Notes under the pieces: generated by a model
Databases searched by the model: none
What the model was told of the DNA's origin: nothing
Seen by the model: only the letters and a program-made list of their open reading frames with translations
Translations under genes and position numbers: made by a program
Shown: positions 8,059 to 16,137 of the stretch, piece by piece
Layout of the letters: every line of letters starts with the position of its first letter
Position numbering within the stretch: position 1 is the stretch's first letter
DNA from: an uncultured Bacteroidales bacterium
GTDB lineage: Bacteria; Bacteroidota; Bacteroidia; Bacteroidales; P3
DNA: 64,000 bases
Reading direction: 5' to 3'
NCBI GenBank assembly: GCA_910586395.1
Contig: CAJUFX010000011.1
Span: 1 to 64,000 of the forward strand

Positions 8059-8895
8059 TTACTTGCGGGTGCTGTGTTTTACCATGATGTCCATAAACGA
8101 GATGGAGGCATCTTCCATGGCATTGACCAAGCTGTCAATTTTCGCGGCCAAGTAATTATAGAAAGTTTGTACGATGATGGCGACGATAAGACCGAATACC
8201 GTGGTCAACAAGGCCACTTTCATACCGCCGGCCACAACCGTCGGAGAAATGTCACCGGCCGCTTCGATATCGTCGAAAGCCTGTACCATACCGACTACCG
8301 TACCCAAGAACCCGAGCATAGGCGCTACCGCGATAACGAACGCGATCCACGACATGTTCTTTTCCAAACGCCCCATGGCGACACCACCGTAAGAAACAAC
8401 GGATTTTTCCATGGATTCGAGGCCTTCGTCCGAACGGAGCAAACCCTGATAGAAAATACTGGCGACCGGACCGCGCGTGTTGCGGCAAACTTCCTTGGCC
8501 GCTTCAACGCCGCCGTTGGCCAACGCGTCTTCAACGCGTTTGAGCAACTTTTCGGTGTTCGTCGTCGCCAAATTCAAATAAATGATTCTTTCGATAATCA
8601 ACGTAAGGCCGATGATGAGCACCAACAGAATCGGGGTCATCCAGCCGGCACCACCCTGAATGAATTTTTCTTTCAATACCTGATGAAAAGTCTTGGATTC
8701 AACGGTCAATTCCGTAGCGGTGGCGGCAACAGCGCTTTCTTCCACCGTCGCTTCAGTGGCTTCTATTTCGCCGGTCGCGGCTACCGTTTCTTCTTGGGGA
8801 GCGGCCGCTTGGGCTTCTTCCTGCGCCATTACACAGTTCGTCGCGCCGAAAAAGAACAACGCGCCGATCGTGAGCATTCCCATTAATTTTTTCAT
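8059..8895 (-). CDS. MotA/TolQ/ExbB proton channel family protein
   Basis: This 278-residue protein is the channel-forming subunit expected to work with the two ExbD proteins downstream. After a signal-like N-terminus (residues 1-25) comes an Ala/Glu/Thr-rich stretch to about residue 65, then the first membrane span (MTPILLVLIIGLTLIIERIIY). The conserved core APMLGFLGTVVGMVQAFD and the last span VALLTTVFGLIVAIIVQTFYNYL carry the family signature. The gene starts 50 bases downstream of tRNA-Ser on the same strand, and no separate TAnnTTTG box is visible between them, so read-through from the tRNA promoter is possible. Confidence 0.92.
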   Translation of the reverse strand: MKKLMGMLTIGALFFFGATNCVMAQEEAQAAAPQEETVAATGEIEATEATVEESAVAATATELTVESKTFHQVLKEKFIQGGAGWMTPILLVLIIGLTLIIERIIYLNLATTNTEKLLKRVEDALANGGVEAAKEVCRNTRGPVASIFYQGLLRSDEGLESMEKSVVSYGGVAMGRLEKNMSWIAFVIAVAPMLGFLGTVVGMVQAFDDIEAAGDISPTVVAGGMKVALLTTVFGLIVAIIVQTFYNYLAAKIDSLVNAMEDASISFMDIMVKHSTRK

Positions 8896-8944
8896 GACAG
8901 ATTCAATTTAAATTTAGGTGAGTAAATTTGTTTTTCTTTATTAT

Positions 8945-9035
8945 TGGCGGAGAGATAGGGATTCGAACCCTAGAAGCGCTTTTGACGCTTACACACTTTC
9001 CAGGCGTGCGCCTTCGACCACTCGGCCATCTCTCC
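8945..9035 (-). tRNA. tRNA-Ser(GGA), CCA encoded
   Basis: The minus strand folds into a class II tRNA. The acceptor stem GGAGAGA pairs with TCTCTCC, the anticodon loop CTGGAAA holds GGA, there is a long variable arm, and the T arm GGGTTCGAATCCC is complete. The discriminator is G and the CCA end is encoded (8945-8947). The tRNA reads UCC/UCU serine codons. Confidence 0.96.
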
Positions 9036-9122
9036 GAAATTCAACGACTTAGCAAACCCTCTAAGTCCTATTCCCCTTTTTTGAGGCTCGCTAATATACG
9101 AACTTTTTTTTAAAAACCACTT

Positions 9123-9701
9123 TTACGGCTTTCTTTTTTCCGCCCCGCCGCGCCATTCGGGCAAAGCGAATTGCGCCGGATAACGCGCCGTAACGTCCGC
9201 ATAGGCTTCCAGCAGATAACGGCTGTCGGCCGCCAGATCGCCGGTCACAGGCATCCGGCCCACAATGCGGCATTCCTTTTTCTTATAATCGACATACCCG
9301 ACATACAAGGGAATTTGCGCCGCCTGCGCGATATAATAAAACCCTTTTTTCCAATGCGGATTACGGCGACGCGTGCCTTCGGGCGTCAAAATCAAGGCCA
9401 TGGCGTCATGAGTCTGCAACAGACGGACCGCCTCCTCCACGGCGCGACCGCCTCCCGTACCGCGCTCCACCGGCAATCCACCCAAGGCTTTGAGCAAACC
9501 GCCTACCGGAAACCGGAAAAATTCTTTCTTAATCATGAACCGGGCCGGCAACGACTTGGTCCAAAACGCCAGACGACCTATGACGAAATCCCAATTGCTC
9601 GTATGCGGCGCCACAATCAGGACATATTTGCGTTCGGAAGGCGTAAACGAATCGACCCGCCAGCCGAAGCAACGCAAGATGAATGCTGCTGTTTTTTTCA
9701 T
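9123..9701 (-). CDS. 1-acyl-glycerol-3-phosphate acyltransferase family protein
   Basis: This 192-residue PlsC-like enzyme carries the acyltransferase box HTSNWD (HX4D, His33 to Asp38) and the phosphate-binding PEGTR motif at 107-111. It lacks a long N-terminal membrane domain, as in the compact Bacteroidota form. It probably acylates lysophosphatidate or a related glycerolipid at the inner membrane. It lies 83 bases downstream of the TamL gene on the same strand. Exact substrate is uncertain. Confidence 0.88.
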   Translation of the reverse strand: MKKTAAFILRCFGWRVDSFTPSERKYVLIVAPHTSNWDFVIGRLAFWTKSLPARFMIKKEFFRFPVGGLLKALGGLPVERGTGGGRAVEEAVRLLQTHDAMALILTPEGTRRRNPHWKKGFYYIAQAAQIPLYVGYVDYKKKECRIVGRMPVTGDLAADSRYLLEAYADVTARYPAQFALPEWRGGAEKRKP

Positions 9702-9784
9702 AACCGCCGTTTTAATTCAAGCCCGGATTCCGATCCGCATCCGGCGCGGGGCGGCCGGGCCACACCGCCTGCGCCGGCCGTCCC

Positions 9785-12202
9785 TTAGAACGGATAACCG
9801 ATGCCGAAATTAAATACCAAATCCTTGCCGACGAGTTTCCGGACAACCCAACGCTGCGCCTCGGGCCTGGCCGGACTATAGAGCGGTATGCCCATATCGA
9901 CGCGGATGATGAAGAAATTGAAGTCGTAACGCAGACCGATTCCCGTGCCGAACGTCAGGTCTTTGTAAAATTTGTCGAATCGAAACTCGCCTCCCGCGAA
10001 TTCCGGATTGTCCTTCAACAACCATATATTGCCGGCATCGAGAAAGACGGCGCCTTTCAAGCCCGCGATAATCGGGAACCGCTGTTCGAGATTCAACACG
10101 AGCGTCATATCGCCCAAACGTTCCATGCGGTAGTTATCCGGGTTGGCATAACTGCCGGGGCCGACCTGATAGAGCGGCCAGGCGCGCAATCCCGTGCTTC
10201 CGCCCGCATAAAAACTCTTCTCGTACGGCAGGGATTTGGAATTGAGGTAACTGTAGCCCAAGCCCACCAGCACGCGGAAGACCAGCGTCGCATCGCCGCC
10301 GAATACGAAATGATGCTTGTAATCCATCTCCATGCGCGCGTATTGCGAGAACGGCAGGCCGAAAATACGATACTGCCCGGCCTCGTTCTTATGCGCGCCG
10401 ACTGCCGTCGCGATACCGTAGAGCAGATTGCCGGCCGTTTCCACGTTGAAACGAAAGAAGTTGAAGTCGGCCGCCTCGCCCAACTTTTGGTCGTTATAGA
10501 CCAGTTGGTACCGCCAGTCGAAAATGAAGTGGTCTTCGTACTGGTATTTCAACCGTAAATTGCTTTGGCTCAACGACTCTATATTTTCCTTAAACCGCTG
10601 GCTCACGCGAAGCATCTGTACGGTATTTATTTCTACCGGATTAAACGTTTGCGCTATACGCCCTTTCCGCCAGCTGTAGCCCCATGTGGCCAAAAAGATC
10701 CCGCGGGCGTACTCCACTTTGTCCTGATAACTGTAACTGAGCGAAACCGTACTCTTGGTCCGGAAAGCCTTGGCACGGCGTTCCAACGACAGCGGCGCCA
10801 GCAGACGCGGGAAATCGAGACTGACTTCCCCTTTGACTTCAAACGTATTGAGGAAACTGCGGTTCCGGTCGTTGTCGAACGTGGACTGCAATTCGTACAT
10901 GCCGCGCAAACGGATGTTCAGAATCTCGCCGCCGCGGAACAGATTGCGGTCCTGAAACGTGATATTGGCCGCCACACCGGGCATGAAACCGGCCGACGTC
11001 GTCAGTTCGGCCTCGGTGCTCAGCCCGAACTTCTTGCCTTCCATCATGTCGATACGGCATTCCAGTTTGTTGTTTTCTTCGTAGGAAAGCGTGGAATCGT
11101 AAGCTTTTTCGGAAATGCGGATGTCGGTATAGCCGAAAATGCGCAGGTCGTTCAGGTTGTCGTACGAACGTGCCACCTGATTGGCGCGGTACAAATCGCC
11201 CTCCGCCAAAAACGTCTTCTGAACAAGCGTGGACGGCCTGACCTTGGGCTTATGGCGGCGCGTCTGCATCTTTTCGGTCACCACCAAATGATAAGGCGGC
11301 CCTTCGCGGCGTTTTTTGCCACGGCCATACACATCGCGATAGACCAACGTATCGACAACAGGGGAACGCAAACCGTCCGGCGATGAAACACGCGGCAGGA
11401 AATACACGTCGTCTATATAGTATTTCTTATGTGGCAAAAACAGATACCGTCCCAGACTATCGGTCTCGTTCGACTGTATCTGACGCAAATCCAATGTGAC
11501 ATCCATTTGATGACTGCCCAACGCACTGTCAATCCGATAGGAAATATATTCTTTGTTGAACGCGAAATAGCCCTCGTTGCGCAGGATGCCGGACAGACGC
11601 TCACGTTCCTTGTCCAACGTCTCCACATCGTAGATCTGCCCGACTTCGACGAGCGACCGCTGCGGACGCGCCGCCAAAACAGCCGCCACACTGTCGTCGC
11701 GGATGATGTTCCGGAACGAACGCAGGCGGTATGGCTCGTTCAGGACGGCCGTATAACGCACGCGCACCTTGCGGTTCTGTTTGCCGATCCGCTTGACATC
11801 GACCGAGAAATCAGGTTCGAAATAGCCTTTGTTGCCCAAATAACGACGCATGCGATCCACCGACTGGTCGATGGTCAGACTGTCGAACACCACGGGCGGC
11901 TCGCCGTTTTCGCGCAACTTGCGGTTCCACCAATTGTTCACGGAATCTTTGGCGCCGTTGTACAATGCCAATTTGAGACGGATGCCGAGAAAACGGGTGT
12001 TCGGTTCCTGCGTGACGAGCCCGACGAGTTTTTTGGACGCAATGCGCTTGTCTTTTGAGGGTTTGCCGGCTTCGCCCTCTATTTTGACGCGGTTGGCGAC
12101 GAGCAGACTCTCCTCTTCCGGCAATTTTTTCAGCCCCGAACAAGAGGCGAAAAGCAAAGCCGACAACAGAATGAGGCCGTATTTATATCGTCCAACCGTC
12201 AT
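9785..12202 (-). CDS. TamL-type Omp85 outer-membrane lipoprotein (BamA/TamA family)
   Basis: The 805-residue product has a lipoprotein signal (LLSALLFASCSG, Cys near residue 21), POTRA-like domains in the first 300-350 residues and a C-terminal 16-strand barrel. The barrel includes GGSTGLRAWP, the L6-type VRGF/LRAW motif, and ends in an aromatic residue after GIGYPF. The lipid anchor distinguishes the Bacteroidota TamL group from BamA. It would insert or translocate outer-membrane or surface proteins together with a TamB-like partner, which is not in this window. It starts 50 bases from the end of the nitrilase gene and may be cotranscribed. Confidence 0.88.
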   Translation of the reverse strand: MTVGRYKYGLILLSALLFASCSGLKKLPEEESLLVANRVKIEGEAGKPSKDKRIASKKLVGLVTQEPNTRFLGIRLKLALYNGAKDSVNNWWNRKLRENGEPPVVFDSLTIDQSVDRMRRYLGNKGYFEPDFSVDVKRIGKQNRKVRVRYTAVLNEPYRLRSFRNIIRDDSVAAVLAARPQRSLVEVGQIYDVETLDKERERLSGILRNEGYFAFNKEYISYRIDSALGSHQMDVTLDLRQIQSNETDSLGRYLFLPHKKYYIDDVYFLPRVSSPDGLRSPVVDTLVYRDVYGRGKKRREGPPYHLVVTEKMQTRRHKPKVRPSTLVQKTFLAEGDLYRANQVARSYDNLNDLRIFGYTDIRISEKAYDSTLSYEENNKLECRIDMMEGKKFGLSTEAELTTSAGFMPGVAANITFQDRNLFRGGEILNIRLRGMYELQSTFDNDRNRSFLNTFEVKGEVSLDFPRLLAPLSLERRAKAFRTKSTVSLSYSYQDKVEYARGIFLATWGYSWRKGRIAQTFNPVEINTVQMLRVSQRFKENIESLSQSNLRLKYQYEDHFIFDWRYQLVYNDQKLGEAADFNFFRFNVETAGNLLYGIATAVGAHKNEAGQYRIFGLPFSQYARMEMDYKHHFVFGGDATLVFRVLVGLGYSYLNSKSLPYEKSFYAGGSTGLRAWPLYQVGPGSYANPDNYRMERLGDMTLVLNLEQRFPIIAGLKGAVFLDAGNIWLLKDNPEFAGGEFRFDKFYKDLTFGTGIGLRYDFNFFIIRVDMGIPLYSPARPEAQRWVVRKLVGKDLVFNFGIGYPF

Positions 12203-12252
12203 TTCAAACGATAGAATAAACTGTTTTAATTTTAATTACGCCGATTCACGCC

Positions 12253-13161
12253 CTATGCGGGCCAATCGGCCGCTACCGGAAAACGTTGCCTGTAAAGGGC
12301 CAACGCCTCCCAATCCAAGGCCACGCAAACCGCATCCTCCGTCCGGTCGCCGCCACGCCACAGCACCCTGCCCTTGGGGCTGACCGCCATCGAGCGGCCG
12401 CCGTGCGCCAGACCGTTGGCATCCTCGCCCACGCGGTTGACGCCGACCGTATAAGCCATGTTTTCCACGGCGCGCGCCTGCAACAACAATTCCCAATGCG
12501 CGATACGGGCGGTCGGCCACGAGGCGGGAAAAAGCGCCAGATCGTAAGCGTAATCGCGGGCATCCGGAACGGCGGCTATCCGGCTGACGGGCGCGGCGGA
12601 ATCCGGGGGGGCGGCGGGAGTCGTCGAGACCTCCGAAACGTCGGGGGCGGGGCGCACGAGCCGGTTCCGGCAATAGTCCGGAAACCGCAAATCGTAGCAG
12701 ATATTCGGCAACACGCGCCACCCGGCCAGTTCCACCGGCTCGTGCGGCGCGCCGGGCGCATAGTCGCGCTTTTCGTCCCCCAGGCCGAACAGATGCCGCT
12801 TGTCGTAAAAAGTCGCGCTGCCATCGGGCCAAACCCACCAAAGCCGGTTTACCGCGCGACCTGCGCCGTCGCGCGTCGCCGCCGTTCCGGCGACGACCGC
12901 CCCGGTCGCCTCGGCCATGTCCCGCAAACCCTGCCGTACCGTTGCCTCCGCCGCCAAAGCCGCTTCAACCGGCAGCGAAAACCCGGTCGCAAACATCTCC
13001 GGCAACACAATCAAATCGGCCTGCGACCCGGCAGAAACCTTTTCCCACGGCCGCAACAGACATCTCACCGCCGACACATTCGTCCCGGCCTCCCCCCATA
13101 ACGGATTCGTCTGCGCCAAAACAACCTTCAGAACCGATTTCGGTTCACGCTTCATATCCAA
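12253..13161 (-). CDS. Nitrilase-family amidohydrolase (omega-amidase/YafV-like)
   Basis: The 302-residue enzyme shows the carbon-nitrogen hydrolase triad: Glu55 in LPEM, Lys121 in YDKRHLF and Cys155 in NICYDLRFP. The sequence around DKRHLFGLGDEKRDYAPG is typical of omega-amidases that deaminate alpha-ketoglutaramate or ketosuccinamate in the methionine salvage and repair pathways. A Pro/Ala/Ser-rich stretch (about 168-200) interrupts the region after the catalytic Cys, where relatives are continuous. Two starts, MDMK or MK two codons later, are possible. Confidence 0.86.
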   Translation of the reverse strand: MDMKREPKSVLKVVLAQTNPLWGEAGTNVSAVRCLLRPWEKVSAGSQADLIVLPEMFATGFSLPVEAALAAEATVRQGLRDMAEATGAVVAGTAATRDGAGRAVNRLWWVWPDGSATFYDKRHLFGLGDEKRDYAPGAPHEPVELAGWRVLPNICYDLRFPDYCRNRLVRPAPDVSEVSTTPAAPPDSAAPVSRIAAVPDARDYAYDLALFPASWPTARIAHWELLLQARAVENMAYTVGVNRVGEDANGLAHGGRSMAVSPKGRVLWRGGDRTEDAVCVALDWEALALYRQRFPVAADWPA

Positions 13162-13192
13162 TCCTTACTGTGAAACCCAACCTTTACCACAA

Positions 13193-13238
13193 AAAAAGCG
13201 ACATCGCCGACCGTCTCCGGCCCTCGACATCGCTTTTT
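13193..13238 (-). terminator. Probable terminator downstream of tnaA
   Basis: AAAAAGCGA at 13193-13201 pairs with TCGCTTTTT at 13230-13238. The loop holds a smaller GCCGACCGTCTCCGGC hairpin. It sits 28 bases past the tnaA stop, with a T-run on the transcribed strand. Confidence 0.5.
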
Positions 13239-13265
13239 CACTACACGTGTCCGTCACACAGACTA

Positions 13266-14639
13266 TTACAACCTCTCCAATTGAACGGTAAAGTGACGCA
13301 TCAGTTCGGCTTCCCAAACAATCTTGACACCGCGTTTGATTTGGTTGCGACGGTCAAATACGTTCTTGAGCGCCACGGCAATCACGTCCATGTGGTTGTT
13401 GGTATAGACACGGCGCGGGATGCACAGACGGAGCAGGTCGAGGCCGCCGAAACGGTTTTCGCGCGTAACGGGGTCGCGGTCCGCCAGAATGTAACCGATT
13501 TCGCAGCCGCGGATACCGGCTTCCAGATACAACTCAACGGTAAGCGTCTGAGCGGGGAATTCTTCTTTGGGAATTTCGGTCAGGATACGCGAGGCATCGA
13601 CAAAAATGGCATGGCCACCGGCAGGACGCTGGTAGGGAATGCCGAATTCATCGAGACGCTTGGCCAGGTATTCCACCTGTTTGATACGGGTTTCGAGGTT
13701 TTCGAACTCGGTGTTTTCGTCCAGCCCGACCGCCAGAGCATCCATATCACGGCCGTTCATACCGCCGTAGGTAAGGTAGCCTTCGAAAGGAATGCAGAAA
13801 CGCTTGGCGCCTTCGTACCAGTCTTCGTGACGGGTGGCGATGAAACCGCCCATGTTCACGATACCGTCTTTCTTGGCCGACATGGTCATACCGTCGGCCA
13901 GCGAGAACATTTCCTTTACGATTTCCTTGATCGTCTTGTTTTCGTAGCCTTTTTCGCGGGTCTTGATAAAGTAGGCGTTTTCGGCAAAACGGGCGGAGTC
14001 CAAGATGACGCGCTTCTTGTATTTGTCGGCGATGGCCCTCACTTCGCGCAGGTTCTGCATCGAAACGGGCTGTCCGCCAGCGGTGTTGTTGGTAATGGTA
14101 ACGATGACGAAAGGCACTTTGTCGGCGTGTTCGGCCAAGGCTTTTTCCAGTTTCTTGGGATCCACGTTGCCCTTGAAGGGAATTTCGAGCTGGGTGTCCT
14201 TGGCTTCGTCGATCGTGCAGTCAAGCGCGGTGGCCTTGCGGCTTTCGATGTGGCCCTTGGTGGTGTCGAAGTGCGAGTTGCCGGGAACCACCGAGCCGGC
14301 GGTTACCAAATGGCTGAACAATACGTTTTCGGCAGCACGGCCCTGATGAGTGGGAATCACATACTCAAAGCCGGTGATGCGCGTGATGGTGTCCTTGAGA
14401 CGGAAGAAAGACGAGGCGCCGGCATAGCTTTCGTCGCCCATCATCATAGCCGCCCATTGACGGTCGCTCATCGAACCGGTACCGGAGTCGGTGATGCAGT
14501 CGATGTAAACTTGTTCGGATTTGAGTTGGAACACATTGTAGTGTGCTTCCTTGAGCCATTTTTCACGCTGTTCGCGCGTGCTTTTGCGGATAGGCTCCAC
14601 CATCTTGATTTTCCAAGATTCTGCGAAAGGTAATTCCAT
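13266..14639 (-). CDS. tnaA: Tryptophanase (tryptophan indole-lyase)
   Basis: This 457-residue PLP enzyme splits L-tryptophan into indole, pyruvate and ammonia. TDSGTGSMSDRQWAAMMMGDE and PTHQGRAAEN are diagnostic of the tryptophanase/tyrosine phenol-lyase family. The PLP lysine is in SAKKD (Lys256-Lys257). The substrate-pocket segment GIRGCEIG matches tryptophanase; tyrosine phenol-lyase has an Arg-containing SMERG here. It is divergent from the asparaginase gene, so two amino-acid catabolic genes share a 150-base promoter region. No tnaC-like leader peptide was found. Confidence 0.93.
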   Translation of the reverse strand: MELPFAESWKIKMVEPIRKSTREQREKWLKEAHYNVFQLKSEQVYIDCITDSGTGSMSDRQWAAMMMGDESYAGASSFFRLKDTITRITGFEYVIPTHQGRAAENVLFSHLVTAGSVVPGNSHFDTTKGHIESRKATALDCTIDEAKDTQLEIPFKGNVDPKKLEKALAEHADKVPFVIVTITNNTAGGQPVSMQNLREVRAIADKYKKRVILDSARFAENAYFIKTREKGYENKTIKEIVKEMFSLADGMTMSAKKDGIVNMGGFIATRHEDWYEGAKRFCIPFEGYLTYGGMNGRDMDALAVGLDENTEFENLETRIKQVEYLAKRLDEFGIPYQRPAGGHAIFVDASRILTEIPKEEFPAQTLTVELYLEAGIRGCEIGYILADRDPVTRENRFGGLDLLRLCIPRRVYTNNHMDVIAVALKNVFDRRNQIKRGVKIVWEAELMRHFTVQLERL

Positions 14640-14681
14640 AATATTGTGTTTTAAATTTTTTCCTCAGAAACAAATTGCCTA

Positions 14682-14689
14682 CAAAATTA
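14682..14689 (-). promoter_or_regulatory. Bacteroidota -7 promoter box for tnaA
   Basis: The minus strand reads TAATTTTG, an exact TAnnTTTG match 42 bases upstream of the tnaA ATG. The surroundings are AT-rich and no CRP-like site was identified. Confidence 0.5.
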
Positions 14690-14749
14690 ACACAAATTAT
14701 CGTAATAAACGAATAAAACGCAAAAACGGCACGGTATGTATTTTTTACG

Positions 14750-14757
14750 TAATTTTG
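14750..14757 (+). promoter_or_regulatory. Bacteroidota -7 promoter box for the asparaginase gene
   Basis: TAATTTTG matches TAnnTTTG and ends 32 bases before the chosen ATG at 14790. Its position inside the longer frame that starts at 14736 supports the downstream start. Confidence 0.55.
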
Positions 14758-14789
14758 CGAACCTTTATGGACTCGAAAAAAACGCGGAC

Positions 14790-15824
14790 ATGAAAAACCG
14801 ACGCATCCTCATTATCTATACGGGCGGCACCATCGGCATGGTGCAGGACCCCGAAACGGGCAGCCTCTCGCCCTTCGATTTCCAGAACCTCATCGGGGCC
14901 GTTCCCGGCCTGCCGGCCTTGGGGGCCGACATCGAGGCCTATTGTTTCGAGCATCTCATCGACTCGTCGGACATGGGACCCGACGGCTGGATCCACATCG
15001 CGCAAGTCATAGAAAAGCGTTATGCCGATTTCGACGGCTTCGTGGTGCTGCACGGCACCGACACGATGGCCTACACCGCCTCCGCCCTGAGTTTCATGCT
15101 CGAAAACCTCGACAAGCCGGTCATCCTCACGGGGTCGCAACTGCCTATCGGCGTTCTGCGGAGCGACGGCAAGGACAACCTCATCAACGCGCTCGAAATG
15201 GCGGCCGCCGTGGATGAAAACGGCGAAGCCAAAGTGCGGGAAGTGGCCGTCGTTTTCGGCAGCCGGCTGTTCCGCGGCAACCGCATCACGAAATTCAGCG
15301 CGGAGAGTTTCAGCGCGTTCATGTCGGCCAACTTCCCGCCGCTGGCGCAATCCGGCGTCCACATCAAATGGTTCAAGCCGGAAACCGAAGGACAGACCCG
15401 GAGCGGCCGACCGCTGGTGGCGCATACGGAATTGGAAGTCCACGTCCTCATCGTTAAAGTCCATCCGGGCATGAGCCCCGAAGCCTTGGGGCTTATCCTG
15501 AACACGCCGGGCCTGAAAGGCGTCGTCTTAGCCACTTACGGTTCGGGCAACGCCCCCACCTCGCCCGCCTTCGCCCAAGCCTTGGCCGACGCCGTACGGC
15601 GCGGTATCGCCGTCCTCAACGTGACGCAGTGCACCGAGGGCGCGGTGGAAATGGGCAAATACGCCGCGAGCAATCCGCTGAAAGCCGCGGGGGTGGTCAG
15701 CGGCTACGACATGACCACCGAAGCCGCCGTCACGAAAATGATGTACGTGCTGGGGTTGGGCCGCCCGTTCGAGGAAAGCCGCCGCCTGCTGAGCACGCCC
15801 CTGCGCGGCGAGATGACGGTTTGA
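14790..15824 (+). CDS. ansA: Type I L-asparaginase
   Basis: The chosen start gives 344 residues beginning MKNRRILIIYTGGTIGM. It lacks a signal peptide, so the enzyme is cytoplasmic. The two asparaginase signatures are TGGTIG (Thr14) and HGTDTM (88-93, with Thr90-Asp91 catalytic); LTGSQLPIG follows. It hydrolyses L-asparagine to aspartate and ammonia. An in-frame start at 14736 is unlikely because the -7 promoter box lies after it. The stop codon overlaps the first copy of a short direct repeat (15823-15839). Confidence 0.93.
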   Translation: MKNRRILIIYTGGTIGMVQDPETGSLSPFDFQNLIGAVPGLPALGADIEAYCFEHLIDSSDMGPDGWIHIAQVIEKRYADFDGFVVLHGTDTMAYTASALSFMLENLDKPVILTGSQLPIGVLRSDGKDNLINALEMAAAVDENGEAKVREVAVVFGSRLFRGNRITKFSAESFSAFMSANFPPLAQSGVHIKWFKPETEGQTRSGRPLVAHTELEVHVLIVKVHPGMSPEALGLILNTPGLKGVVLATYGSGNAPTSPAFAQALADAVRRGIAVLNVTQCTEGAVEMGKYAASNPLKAAGVVSGYDMTTEAAVTKMMYVLGLGRPFEESRRLLSTPLRGEMTV

Positions 15825-16074
15825 CTTTCACTACCTTTACGCTTGGCGTGAAGATAGGAGGCGTCTCGACAAAACCAAGCGGTTCACAGAAAACCTTAGC
15901 AGATCATCGAATGAGGAACGCGCCTTTACAAGGCGTTTTACCGCTTCCGTTCCAGCCATTCAAACAAGTTTAATGACTGAAACAGTGCGCGAAAACCACT
16001 TCGTGCCGTTCCTCATTCGGTTATCATCAACTTTTCCAACCGCTTGTTTCTGTGCTCGACTTTCACTACCTTTG
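15823..16074. repeat. Intergenic element bounded by direct repeats with internal inverted repeats
   Basis: The sequence GACTTTCACTACCTTT occurs at 15823-15838 and again at 16058-16073. The second copy forms the secDF -7 box. Between them, CGAATGAGGAACG (15908-15920) is exactly inverted at 16007-16019, and CAAGCGGTT (15876-15884) is inverted at 16038-16046. A small hairpin CGCCTT-TAC-AAGGCG followed by TTTTA (15921-15939) may terminate ansA. No ORF is present in this 313-base gap. Confidence 0.5.
16043..16074 (+). promoter_or_regulatory. Probable secDF promoter
   Basis: CTTG at 16043-16046 and TACCTTTG at 16067-16074 are separated by 20 bases, the usual Bacteroidota -33/-7 spacing. The -33 element lies inside an inverted repeat arm. 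Confidence 0.55.
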
Positions 16075-16137
16075 TCGGCTTATTGGTGCCGTAGAGGTGC
16101 TTTTTGTTTGTAGAGAAAATATTAATCACTTAAAACT

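Noticed and set aside
12942..14633. A 563-codon plus-strand frame opposite tnaA
   Set aside because: tnaA is unambiguous on the other strand, and this frame runs through its terminator and the nitrilase start.
13266..14639. Tyrosine phenol-lyase instead of tryptophanase
   Set aside because: The pocket segment GIRGCEIG lacks the Arg of the tyrosine phenol-lyase SMERG motif and agrees with tryptophanase.
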